A DNA stretch of 64,000 nt, from the NCBI RefSeq assembly GCF_023283945.1, contig NZ_JAKIKW010000025.1, forward strand, positions 1 to 64,000, given 5' to 3'. Source of the stretch: Shewanella gelidimarina. GTDB taxonomy: Bacteria; Pseudomonadota; Gammaproteobacteria; Enterobacterales; Shewanellaceae. The number at the start of each line of letters is the position of its first letter. The stretch's first letter is position 1. Below, piece by piece: positions 1-6,815 of this stretch. The notes beneath the pieces were generated by a model. It was not told the origin of the DNA. It did not search any database and saw only the letters and a list, made by a program, of their open reading frames with translations. The position numbers were made by a program, and so were the translations under genes.

Positions 1-109
1 TGCTGGGTAACAGAATACGCCTTAGTGGAGGCTTGAGCCGTATGCAGTGAAAGTTGCACGTCCGGTTCTTAGGAGGGCGGTACTTGGTGACAAGTGCCGC
101 CTATCCGAC
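1..109 (+). mobile_element. 3' end of a group II intron (domains V and VI)
   Basis: Bases 35-68 match the shape of bacterial group II domain V: GAGCCG pairs with CGGTTC (one G-U), the AGC catalytic triad is present, and a GAAA-type loop sits in the upper stem. Bases 71-104 form a long hairpin (GGCGG..ACTTG with CAAGT..CCGCC), as expected for domain VI with the branch point. The sequence ends CTATCCGAC, a usual group II 3' end, so the 3' splice site is near base 109. The rest of the intron, including any reverse transcriptase, lies left of the window. The subclass cannot be fixed from this piece. Confidence 0.8.
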
Positions 110-432
110 AGGTACGGCTTAGAGTGATAGCTCTAAGGCGCTATAGCCCCAAAGTTTGTTAGGACTATAAATCCAACATGCATCAGGTAACCAATTTTAA
201 CCGAGCAGAGCTAATGACTGGCAATTTGCTCTAATACAAAATACGATCTGCATATGAAGTCTCGTTAAACCAAGCGCTCACTTCCCACAATCCAATTGAG
301 TCGTTTATGTTCAAATACGATTAGTTAACTGGTTGAAAAAAAATACCTTTAACGTTTATAGTGTGCAGAGAACAAACAGTGGTGTCTGCGTGAAAACGAA
401 CATGCAGCCAAATATAAGGTTATGCATAAGTC
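110..432. other. Gap between intron end and nuclease gene
   Basis: No convincing ORF is seen. Directly after the intron there is a hairpin (CTTAGAG at 118-124, CTCTAAG at 131-137), which may be part of the insertion target. On the minus strand the stretch around 150-165 reads CCTAACAAAC, resembling the start of an attC site. A GTTATGC heptamer at 419-425 sits just before the nuclease gene and mirrors the GCATAAC just after it. Confidence 0.4.
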
Positions 433-1641
433 ATGAAAAATTGTGGTCATGAAAATGTAACTTGTTTAAATCAATATGATTTGATTCGTAAATATCATTG
501 TAAAGATTGCAATGAAGTAGTTATGTGCTCTTGTGATAAAAAGCATGGTGAACGATTCTTACCTCACCAACTCAAAATGGGTTCTTGGGAGGGTTCCAAA
601 GAGCAAGTTCCTGTAACACTTGGATTCCAAGAAAACATATGTCCAGTTTGTAGGGGGCTAAAGGCTGTTGCGGCACCAACAGCTCCTATGCATGGGGCTA
701 CAACGAAAATTGTTAGATATTATTGGCGTGAGATATTCTTTGAAACAACAAGAAGGTTTTATGATGCCAACCCAAACTTAGACCCTTTGGATTACAACTC
801 ATCTGAATTTAATTTCCCAGAAAAAAGACGTGAAGTTGAAAAGCAGGTTATTTCTGAAATAAAAAAACAACATGAAACTAATCCAAAGTATGAGTACAGC
901 GAAAAGAGTCAGCAAGAAGTAATCGAAACGACTAATACGGAGGTTATCCTTGTTAATGCTGAGCATGTTAATACAGGCGAAAAGAAGGTTGGTATCCGCA
1001 ATGGAGACGGTATTGTTACTGTTGAAGAATATGCAGCTGATTACTTCAATAAGCAAGGGTTCAAAGTTTTAGAAGTAGAAAGTGTTCCATTTCATGTCTT
1101 GTTTGGTATTTTTATGTTTTTGGTCATTGAAGACGCTGACGATAGTAAAGGGAGAATTGTTCAGTTTGGTAGTCGAAATGACTTTGATACAAACACATGT
1201 CAGGAAGGAATGATTACGACAATCTTGCCTGATGACTTTGGAAGTAACTTGTACTTTGAAAGACAGAAAGAGCTTATAGATTGGCATCTATCCGAGCTAG
1301 ATGATTTAGATTGGCTGTTCGACTATTGGTTAGAATGCAGTTCAAACTTTAGACAATACCTTTGGGCACATAGAGAAAAAGATATCTCTAAAGCTAAAGA
1401 GGTAATGAATGTATTAGGATTGGAAAATATTAAGAAAGTTCTCAATTACATGGTAATGAACTACTGGAAAAACTTTTGTGGCTGGCCAGACTTGTTAGTA
1501 TATGATGATAATGATGATTTTTTCTTTGTAGAAGTCAAATCTAGAAACGATAAGCTAAGTGAAGATCAGAAAAACTGGTTGATGGGAAACATGCAACATA
1601 TGGGGTTCAAGGCAAAAATATTCAAAGTTGGAAAGCTGTGA
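433..1641 (+). CDS. VRR-NUC domain nuclease with N-terminal zinc-binding cysteines
   Basis: The C-terminal ~55 residues carry the VRR-NUC (PD-(D/E)XK) pattern: GWPD with D353, then E367-V-K369, then a conserved Q379 in an L-S-E-D-Q motif. These are the expected metal-binding and catalytic residues of FAN1-type nucleases. The first 75 residues hold eight cysteines (C4, C11, C23, C26, C32, C34, C70, C73) with CxxC and CxC spacing, so a zinc-binding domain is likely. The middle ~250 residues are not recognised. The gene is alone and AT-rich compared with the core genes, and is flanked by GTTATGC (419-425) and GCATAAC (1644-1650) in the layout of an integron gene cassette. The substrate is unknown; a defence or repair role is inference only. 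Confidence 0.8.
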   Translation: MKNCGHENVTCLNQYDLIRKYHCKDCNEVVMCSCDKKHGERFLPHQLKMGSWEGSKEQVPVTLGFQENICPVCRGLKAVAAPTAPMHGATTKIVRYYWREIFFETTRRFYDANPNLDPLDYNSSEFNFPEKRREVEKQVISEIKKQHETNPKYEYSEKSQQEVIETTNTEVILVNAEHVNTGEKKVGIRNGDGIVTVEEYAADYFNKQGFKVLEVESVPFHVLFGIFMFLVIEDADDSKGRIVQFGSRNDFDTNTCQEGMITTILPDDFGSNLYFERQKELIDWHLSELDDLDWLFDYWLECSSNFRQYLWAHREKDISKAKEVMNVLGLENIKKVLNYMVMNYWKNFCGWPDLLVYDDNDDFFFVEVKSRNDKLSEDQKNWLMGNMQHMGFKAKIFKVGKL

Positions 1642-1643
1642 AT

Positions 1644-1714
1644 GCATAACAAACGCAGCCACAAGGAAAATGTTTCCACTACAATACAACTTTTGCTTTT
1701 CTGCCGCGTTACCC
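1644..1714 (+). other. attC-like site after the VRR-NUC gene
   Basis: The site starts GCATAAC AAACGC, like the left half of integron attC/VCR elements, and ends GCCGCGTTA, giving about 71 bases between R''-like GCATAAC and R'-like GTTACCC (1708-1714). The end heptamer does not mirror the start heptamer, but GTTATGC at 419-425 does. That is the rule for cassettes, where cutting occurs between G and TT. A small hairpin (GGAAA/TTTCC) lies inside. The implied cassette is about 420-1708. No integrase or second clear attC is visible, so this may be a lone cassette in a secondary site, or chance. Confidence 0.4.
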
Positions 1715-2022
1715 ATAAATTATCCTAATGGATAAACCGAACTTCCAAGTGATTCACCTAACAAGCTTTTGTCCAGAAATGAGCTAGACGCTACTCTGAA
1801 CTCGCTGGCAGATCATCTGCTGTGGAACGTGCAAGCTTCTGAAAAAGGGATTTTTCAGCAGAGCCTACATGGAGGTATTCACGGCGGCTTGCAAAGGAAC
1901 ATAGTGGATGAGCTGCTTTCCATCATAAGTAGATGTTTTAGGTAATGGCACTAGAACCCGGCCCAGAAGCCTTGCCGGGATGACTCCCAATTATTCCCAA
2001 GTTGTTCTGCTAAGCTAGCTTA

Positions 2023-2054
2023 TTTTTGTTCAATAGCTTGTTAGTTTTTGGTCA
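2023..2054 (+). repeat. 32-base direct repeat, copy A
   Basis: This copy matches 2378-2409 at 28 of 32 positions by hand alignment. Shared core: TCAATAGCTTG or CCAATAGCTTG, followed by TAGTTTT and GGTCA. The two copies bracket about 320 bases that include the folded element at 2134-2209. Confidence 0.65.
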
Positions 2055-2133
2055 TAAGTCTTAAGGATATCAGGTTGAAGTGAACCAGCAGAATACTCTA
2101 TTCCCCATCGAAGTTGCCGAAGTACGTTGAAGA

Positions 2134-2209
2134 AATAGCCGTAATGCCCACACGGACGTGGGCATAGCTTTCGCGGGACAGGATGTCCCATCGGAAGCGT
2201 TAGGCTATT
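2134..2209. repeat. Folded repeat element with closing stem AATAGCC/GGCTATT
   Basis: The outer arms AATAGCC (2134-2140) and GGCTATT (2203-2209) are complementary. They enclose a perfect ATGCCCAC/GTGGGCAT hairpin (2144-2165) and a second arm in which GGGACA/TGTCCC is nested inside GCTTTC/GGAAGC. The result is a cloverleaf-like fold without tRNA features. It may be a genus-level dispersed repeat (REP or MITE type) or a structured RNA. The fold is seen directly; the class is inferred. Confidence 0.55.
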
Positions 2210-2377
2210 TTGAATAAGTATGAGGGAGACAACTTCGTCTGGGGCGCTGAGGGTTTGTTAAGGGGGACAAGCGCTTTCCCCCTTGGCTCGGGTGTGGGCG
2301 AAGCGCCACGACCTTATATCAAACGAAGTTTGATTAGTTTGGTTTTTAGATGCTGAAGTACTTTAAGCACCAACGAG

Positions 2378-2409
2378 CTTTTGTCCAATAGCTTGCTAGT
2401 TTTGGGTCA
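2378..2409 (+). repeat. 32-base direct repeat, copy B
   Basis: Partner of the copy at 2023-2054, with 28 of 32 bases shared. A looser partial copy sharing CTTTTGTCCA and GCTAG lies near 1766-1787. Confidence 0.65.
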
Positions 2410-2515
2410 CCGCGGGGATCTCTTGATTAGGCATCATGCTCAATCCCCAAACTGCTGCTTAGCTGCTCCCAAGACGTACCCTCTGGCGTTTGTTGCTCGA
2501 CGCTATAATAGCCAT

Positions 2516-2540
2516 AAAAAAGCCCACTCTAAGTGGGCTT
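2516..2540 (-). terminator. Rho-independent terminator of the dsbA-family gene
   Basis: Perfect stem AAGCCCACT/AGTGGGCTT (2520-2540) with a 3-base loop. Read on the minus strand it is followed by TTTTTTATGG. It lies 19 bases after the stop of the DsbA-family gene. Confidence 0.85.
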
Positions 2541-2558
2541 CTAGTCTCAATTCAACGC

Positions 2559-3185
2559 TTAGTCTTCAAGCTGACTCAGATATTTAATCAACTCTGCAAG
2601 CGCTTCAGGTGACTGAGGTTGCACTTTAATCAGGTACTGCCCATTAACGACTAATGACGGTACCCCACGAATTTCAGCTAATTGAGCTTGAGTGTCATAA
2701 TTCATCAAGGCCAGTTTAGCATCAGCAGAATTCATCGCTGCGTCGATCTTTTTAGCATCTAGACCTTGGCTAACAAAGAATGATTTTAATTGGTCAGGGC
2801 GTGTGAATGCGTCCCCTTTTTCATGAATACGGCTAAAGATACTGCCATGAACTTGTTTAGTGACACTGAATTTCTGCGCTAAATAATAGGCTTCTTGACT
2901 TAATATCCAACTCGTACGCCCTGCACCAACAGGGGTTCTTTCAAATTGAATATCATTTTCAAGCAAGTGTGCCGTCTTTTCAAAAAGCGGGTCTTGTTTG
3001 TAGCAATGACCGCAATTATAGGAAAAGAACTCTCTTATTACTGGCTTTTGTGCTTCAGGGATCCCGCCGATTTTAACGTAATCGACACCTTCTACATATT
3101 GCTTGGCATGTGCGCTTTGTAGTGGCAGTAACAGCATAAAAAACGCCAATATTGCACTTCCCAAAAAGACTTTAAACTGCTTCAT
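2559..3185 (-). CDS. dsbA: Periplasmic thiol:disulfide oxidoreductase, DsbA family
   Basis: 208 residues, with a Sec signal peptide ending AHA at residue 27. The active site is C58-G-H-C61 in the FFSYNCGHC context, and the cis-proline loop GVPS lies near residue 176. These mark the DsbA thioredoxin fold, which donates disulfides to proteins in the periplasm. The dipeptide between the cysteines is GH rather than the PH of E. coli DsbA; it sets redox potential, so the enzyme may differ in oxidising strength. The gene follows the epimerase-like gene after 15 bases and ends in its own terminator. Shewanella species carry several DsbA-type proteins, so the exact orthology is less certain than the family. 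Confidence 0.9.
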   Translation of the reverse strand: MKQFKVFLGSAILAFFMLLLPLQSAHAKQYVEGVDYVKIGGIPEAQKPVIREFFSYNCGHCYKQDPLFEKTAHLLENDIQFERTPVGAGRTSWILSQEAYYLAQKFSVTKQVHGSIFSRIHEKGDAFTRPDQLKSFFVSQGLDAKKIDAAMNSADAKLALMNYDTQAQLAEIRGVPSLVVNGQYLIKVQPQSPEALAELIKYLSQLED

Positions 3186-3200
3186 AACACTCCTTAATAT

Positions 3201-4022
3201 TTAACAGGCAACCAGCATATCCATGGGATCACTGAACTGATATTCAAAATTTAGCTCTTTCATTAACCTATCGCTACTAATGATTTTTCCGCTACCGCTC
3301 TCTTTTATGAATTGCGGCGCAACTAAGCCCAATTCTAAAGCCGCTTGTTGATAAAAAGACTGACGAGCCGGATGCTTCGGCGCGCAAACATTATACGTCC
3401 CGTTTGAGCTTGGCTCAAAAACTAATTTAGAGACCGCCAGTATGCAATCATGCAAATGAACGATGTTAACGGGTGCTTCGGGCTGAGATAGTTCAGTTTT
3501 ACCGGCAAGAAAACGCCCAGGGTGACGCTCAGGCCCAACTAAACCCGCAAAACGAGCAATACAGCTATGACTTAGCGCTGAAAACATGGCTTCGGCTTGT
3601 AGCAGCTTGCCGCTAACTTCAGAATGAGCAACAGCATCTTTTTCAATCATCAGCTTTTCAAGTGAAGGATAGACCCCGGTCGTACTGATAAAGATAATTT
3701 TTTGATAAGTGATATCGTTGATCAAGGTTTTTAATCTTGCCAGCTTAACTAAATAACCGTCGGGGTCTTTTCTTAAACTAGGCGGGATATTGACCACCAG
3801 GCAATCAGTATTGAGCGCGACTTTTATGGCGCCTTGATTTTGCTCTAGTTGTTCGTCGAGCGATAAGTCTAATGTAAACCCATTAATACCATGCTCAGTA
3901 AGCAAAGCGGCATTTTCAGCGTTGCGTTTACTACCATTAACCCTAATTCCTTGCGCAACCATTGCCTGTGCTAACGGTAGGCCAAACCAGCCACAGCCTA
4001 CAATACAAACTGACTTTATCAT
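3201..4022 (-). CDS. NAD(P)-binding epimerase/dehydratase-like protein (YeeZ type)
   Basis: 273 residues. A Rossmann glycine motif, GCGWFG, begins near residue 9 (CIVGCGWFGLPLA). The strand-end motif FISTTGVYP near the middle, together with ARFAGLVGP, fits the extended SDR/epimerase fold of the YeeZ family. Substrate and pathway are not known for this group. It lies 28 bases downstream of the HD-GYP gene and 15 bases upstream of the dsbA-family gene on the same strand, so the three may share a transcript, although their functions are not obviously linked. Confidence 0.75.
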   Translation of the reverse strand: MIKSVCIVGCGWFGLPLAQAMVAQGIRVNGSKRNAENAALLTEHGINGFTLDLSLDEQLEQNQGAIKVALNTDCLVVNIPPSLRKDPDGYLVKLARLKTLINDITYQKIIFISTTGVYPSLEKLMIEKDAVAHSEVSGKLLQAEAMFSALSHSCIARFAGLVGPERHPGRFLAGKTELSQPEAPVNIVHLHDCILAVSKLVFEPSSNGTYNVCAPKHPARQSFYQQAALELGLVAPQFIKESGSGKIISSDRLMKELNFEYQFSDPMDMLVAC

Positions 4023-4050
4023 CTTTATCCTTATCTTTGCTTAAACTGAT

Positions 4051-5244
4051 TCACAGAGGGCTGAAGTAAAAACTAATATCAGCACTGGGGTCTAATTTTG
4101 TTAATGCTGTTTTACTTAACTCATCAATCTTTACGACCCTCTCAATCGATATATTTTCTTTAATCAAATATCGTAGTGTTGTGTTCTCACCGTTTTCATC
4201 ACATGCAAGCACGTGAGGTTGCTTCACTAAAGGTGTGGTGACCAGCACTTTTGCAACTTGAGCATTTGATAGCAACACTAATGTACCGGGAGGGTAGATC
4301 CCAAGCACTTTGACCAGTGCCGAAATCAATGATGGTGCATGCTTACCCACTCTTTTTTTAAAAAGATAGCCTAAAGCGACTTGCGGAGAACGCCCTTCTC
4401 CCCCCTTTAGTAATTGCTCGAAATCATTTGCCAGTGCAACGATTTGAGTGGTTAATGCGATTGCAGGCCCTTTCAGTCCGTTAGGGTAACCACTGCCATC
4501 AGCCCATTCATGGTGATGTAATACAATATCGAGCACCGCTTCAGGAAATAGATTTTGTTTGGTCATCATGTCATAGCCAAACTTAGGGTGCATCTTTAAA
4601 AAGTTAACCTCATGATCGGATAGATTCGACTTTTTCCGCCGGATGACATCAGGCACTTTAAGTTTCCCTAAGTCATGAAATAATGCACCCATCGCCATAT
4701 CACGCAACTCAGAATTTGTGCAGTCTAGTAAATGCCCCAACATCATCGATAGTACAGCAACGGATACGCCATGCTCGGTTATCGCGCTGTCTTCACCACT
4801 ATTGACTAATGCAAGGCACGGTATTGGAGTTTCCTTAATGTGATCCATCAGTGATTCAACTAACGTTGCTGCGGCTCGGTAGGCCCCCTCCGGTTCAGCA
4901 CTTATTTTTGAAAACGCAGTGCGACATTCTACACCGCACTTTTGGAATCGTTGCTGGCTAATTCTTAATGATTTTCGTAGAGATGAAAGCTGCTCTTTTG
5001 CATAGTCTTCTGCGGACTTCTCTACCACTGTTGCTATCGGTTGTGCAGCTGTCGTCGTGATTAATTCTTTGCCTGCGATTAAATACACATAGGAGATATT
5101 CAAGCTTTTAATCAACTCTATCTGCGATCCGCTTTCAATCTCAAATTGGTTAAATACAAAAGGATGATTAGTCCATGACAAAGGCAGTTTAATCGTTAAA
5201 CCAACGATCAACTGTGACAAAGGTAATTTAACGCCCTTGGACAT
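4051..5244 (-). CDS. HD-GYP cyclic-di-GMP phosphodiesterase with DUF3391 N-terminus
   Basis: 397 residues. The N-terminal ~120 residues match the DUF3391 pattern that often precedes HD-GYP domains. The HD-GYP part carries FHDLGKLKVP (metal-binding H and D plus the GK signature) and HHHEWADGSGYP with the GYP loop, so the catalytic set appears complete. Such enzymes hydrolyse cyclic di-GMP to GMP in the cytoplasm and favour motility over biofilm growth. No membrane segment or receiver domain is seen. It is the first gene of the minus-strand run ending at the dsbA-family gene. A diguanylate cyclase is encoded at 16860-18107. Confidence 0.88.
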   Translation of the reverse strand: MSKGVKLPLSQLIVGLTIKLPLSWTNHPFVFNQFEIESGSQIELIKSLNISYVYLIAGKELITTTAAQPIATVVEKSAEDYAKEQLSSLRKSLRISQQRFQKCGVECRTAFSKISAEPEGAYRAAATLVESLMDHIKETPIPCLALVNSGEDSAITEHGVSVAVLSMMLGHLLDCTNSELRDMAMGALFHDLGKLKVPDVIRRKKSNLSDHEVNFLKMHPKFGYDMMTKQNLFPEAVLDIVLHHHEWADGSGYPNGLKGPAIALTTQIVALANDFEQLLKGGEGRSPQVALGYLFKKRVGKHAPSLISALVKVLGIYPPGTLVLLSNAQVAKVLVTTPLVKQPHVLACDENGENTTLRYLIKENISIERVVKIDELSKTALTKLDPSADISFYFSPL

Positions 5245-6179
5245 TACTGATTACTCCAGTGAAATACACTCAATCTACCAAGCGCCTCACTTTTGAAATA
5301 GGAGATTGTGACCAATGACTTTAGCTTGAGTTAAAGTGACGCTAAAGCATTGGAATATCAATCTTACTCATATTTCGATAATAATAGCTTTCTGCTGTGA
5401 ATAACAGTTAGTAAGTCAATTTTATGACGGTTATGATTAATGAACATTGATACAATTGTCGACGTTGATATGAGATGAAACATCGTCTCAGTGCATTGCA
5501 AATACTGACGTAGCTAAAAACAGAAGCGAGTCTCGCAATGATATTTAGACTAATCATCCTAACATCTGTCATTCTAACGTCGGCCGATTTACCTCTAACA
5601 GAGTGATGTTTTTCCGGGCATTGAACCATGACGAATGAACACTTTAGCCATTAGTTATAACTTATAGCGTAATCATCCCTTACTAATTCAACAATACCGC
5701 CAAAGGATATTGTATACAATGTGAGGTTATTGTATTCTAATTCTGCTCTTTGGCATTGATAGCCCCGACTATTAGTTTCAAAGGCAAACTGTCAATTGTC
5801 CTTTTATTAAGGCTAGTCGTAATCGAGTGCTGCTTATGGCTTAACTAAAGAAGGTTTTTCGTCAATATCCCTGGATCATAATATCGAATGCTGTCGATAT
5901 TGCAGATTCTTTTGACGCTGTATTTATACAGCGTCTTTTTTTTGCCTATGATCCCAGAAGTTTGCACTTAATACCGACAGATTGAAATAACTCAGCACTA
6001 GAGTCCTTCCAAAAAGACTGTTATCAAACAAGATTGTCACTACTAATACGGCGTTGCCACCAGCCATAGTATGCTAAATGTTTTCGCAGCAAGGGAAGGT
6101 AAAGCAAGGTAAGTGTTATTCTATAAGGCCGCTATCCATAGTCAGATTAGAAGCGACGTAAACTAATTAAAGTCACTGG
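5245..6179. other. 935-base gap with candidate small RNA
   Basis: No credible protein gene. A 73-codon minus-strand frame at 5408-5629 has no coding character or ribosome-binding site. The only clear structure is the double hairpin with U-tract ending at 5943. The rest (5245-5700 and 5944-6179) shows nothing I can name apart from the presumed promoter region of the HD-GYP gene. Confidence 0.5.
5750..5943 (+). ncRNA. Candidate intergenic small RNA
   Basis: The 3' end is clear: hairpin AATATCGA/TCGATATT (5880-5901) is followed by a 10-bp perfect stem GACGCTGTAT/ATACAGCGTC (5914-5935) and eight T residues (5936-5943). No ORF precedes it on the + strand, and the next gene faces the other way and ends at 6180, so the terminator must serve a non-coding transcript or an unseen short ORF. 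A CCCTGGATC stretch just before the first hairpin would be single-stranded. The 5' end is a guess; AT-rich sequence with TATTCTAAT around 5730-5742 could be a -10 region. Confidence 0.5.
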
Positions 6180-6650
6180 CTACTCATTCGGTGCTTTCCA
6201 ATCGGAAAAATAATGTGTCAATCGCTTTGAATTAAACAAATATAACGTGCTCCAAAACAGAAAAAGCGCATCCAATCCCACACTCCAGCTATAAACGTAG
6301 TACGAATGTAATACCCGTTGCACCAGTAAGCTGGCATCTATACACAATAAAGCCAGTAACACCCACTTCATGTAAGGAAATAGAGGCTGTACCCACTGAG
6401 GAGTACGTTTTCTTTCTGCAATAATGACCGCGTAGACCACTAAGGCGCCCGCCCCCGCCATTAATGCCATTAAGAAATCGGACTTTTGTGGATAAACCAG
6501 CGCAACCAAGCCAGCCCTATCGCTCGCTTGTGTTAAAGATGCCACTAATATGCACCAACCCCGTGCAAGAAAAACCAATATCAGGTAAAGCATCAGCGGG
6601 GGCTTCATATGGCCTTTATCGTCAAGCCAAGTAATATTGCTGAAATTCAA
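6180..6650 (-). CDS. DUF2919 (YfeZ-like) inner-membrane protein
   Basis: 156 residues with about four hydrophobic segments (near residues 18-40, 58-80, 92-112 and 120-140), fitting the DUF2919 family of small inner-membrane proteins. The motif DDKGHMKPPLML near the N-terminus is typical of the family. Function is not established. It stands alone between a gene-free stretch and the ligA terminator. The start ATG at 6650 is supported by an AAAGGAGAT-type ribosome-binding site just upstream on the minus strand. Confidence 0.75.
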   Translation of the reverse strand: MNFSNITWLDDKGHMKPPLMLYLILVFLARGWCILVASLTQASDRAGLVALVYPQKSDFLMALMAGAGALVVYAVIIAERKRTPQWVQPLFPYMKWVLLALLCIDASLLVQRVLHSYYVYSWSVGLDALFLFWSTLYLFNSKRLTHYFSDWKAPNE

Positions 6651-6771
6651 ATCATCTCCTTTGAGTTAAATCGGGTGTTGTGACTAAAGCCATTGCCATT
6701 ACAAAAGTCACCATCAACAGGGTAGATATGGTGCCAGACTTATCAATTTCAATGATTGAGTTTTATGACAC

Positions 6772-6795
6772 AAAAAAGCTCCTTAAAAAGGAGCT
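6772..6795 (-). terminator. Rho-independent terminator after ligA
   Basis: Stem AGCTCCTT/AAGGAGCT (6777-6795) with a 3-base loop. On the minus strand it is followed by TTTTTTG. It lies 21 bases past the ligA stop. Confidence 0.85.
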
Positions 6796-6815
6796 GTTAT
6801 TGACCATGATAACTT

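Larger units (their letters stand above)
1715..2514. other. Gene-free accessory stretch with repeats
   Basis: No ORF with coding character was found on either strand; a 68-codon frame at 2381-2587 reads through repeat sequence and a terminator and is not credible. The stretch holds a folded element (2134-2209), a second hairpin (AAGGGGG/CCCCCTT, about 2260-2284) and two 32-base direct repeats (2023-2054, 2378-2409), with a partial third copy near 1766-1787. Confidence 0.6.

Noticed and set aside
150..165. Reverse-oriented attC-like start (CCTAACAAAC on the minus strand)
   Set aside because: Only one half-site is visible and no partner fold was found, so it is not called as a separate site.
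2381..2587. 68-codon + strand ORF
   Set aside because: It runs through a repeat copy and the dsbA-family terminator, has no ribosome-binding site, and overlaps the real minus-strand gene end.
5408..5629. 73-codon minus-strand ORF in the gap
   Set aside because: No ribosome-binding site, no domain, and repeated VRMTDVRM-like text from short local repeats; not protein-like.
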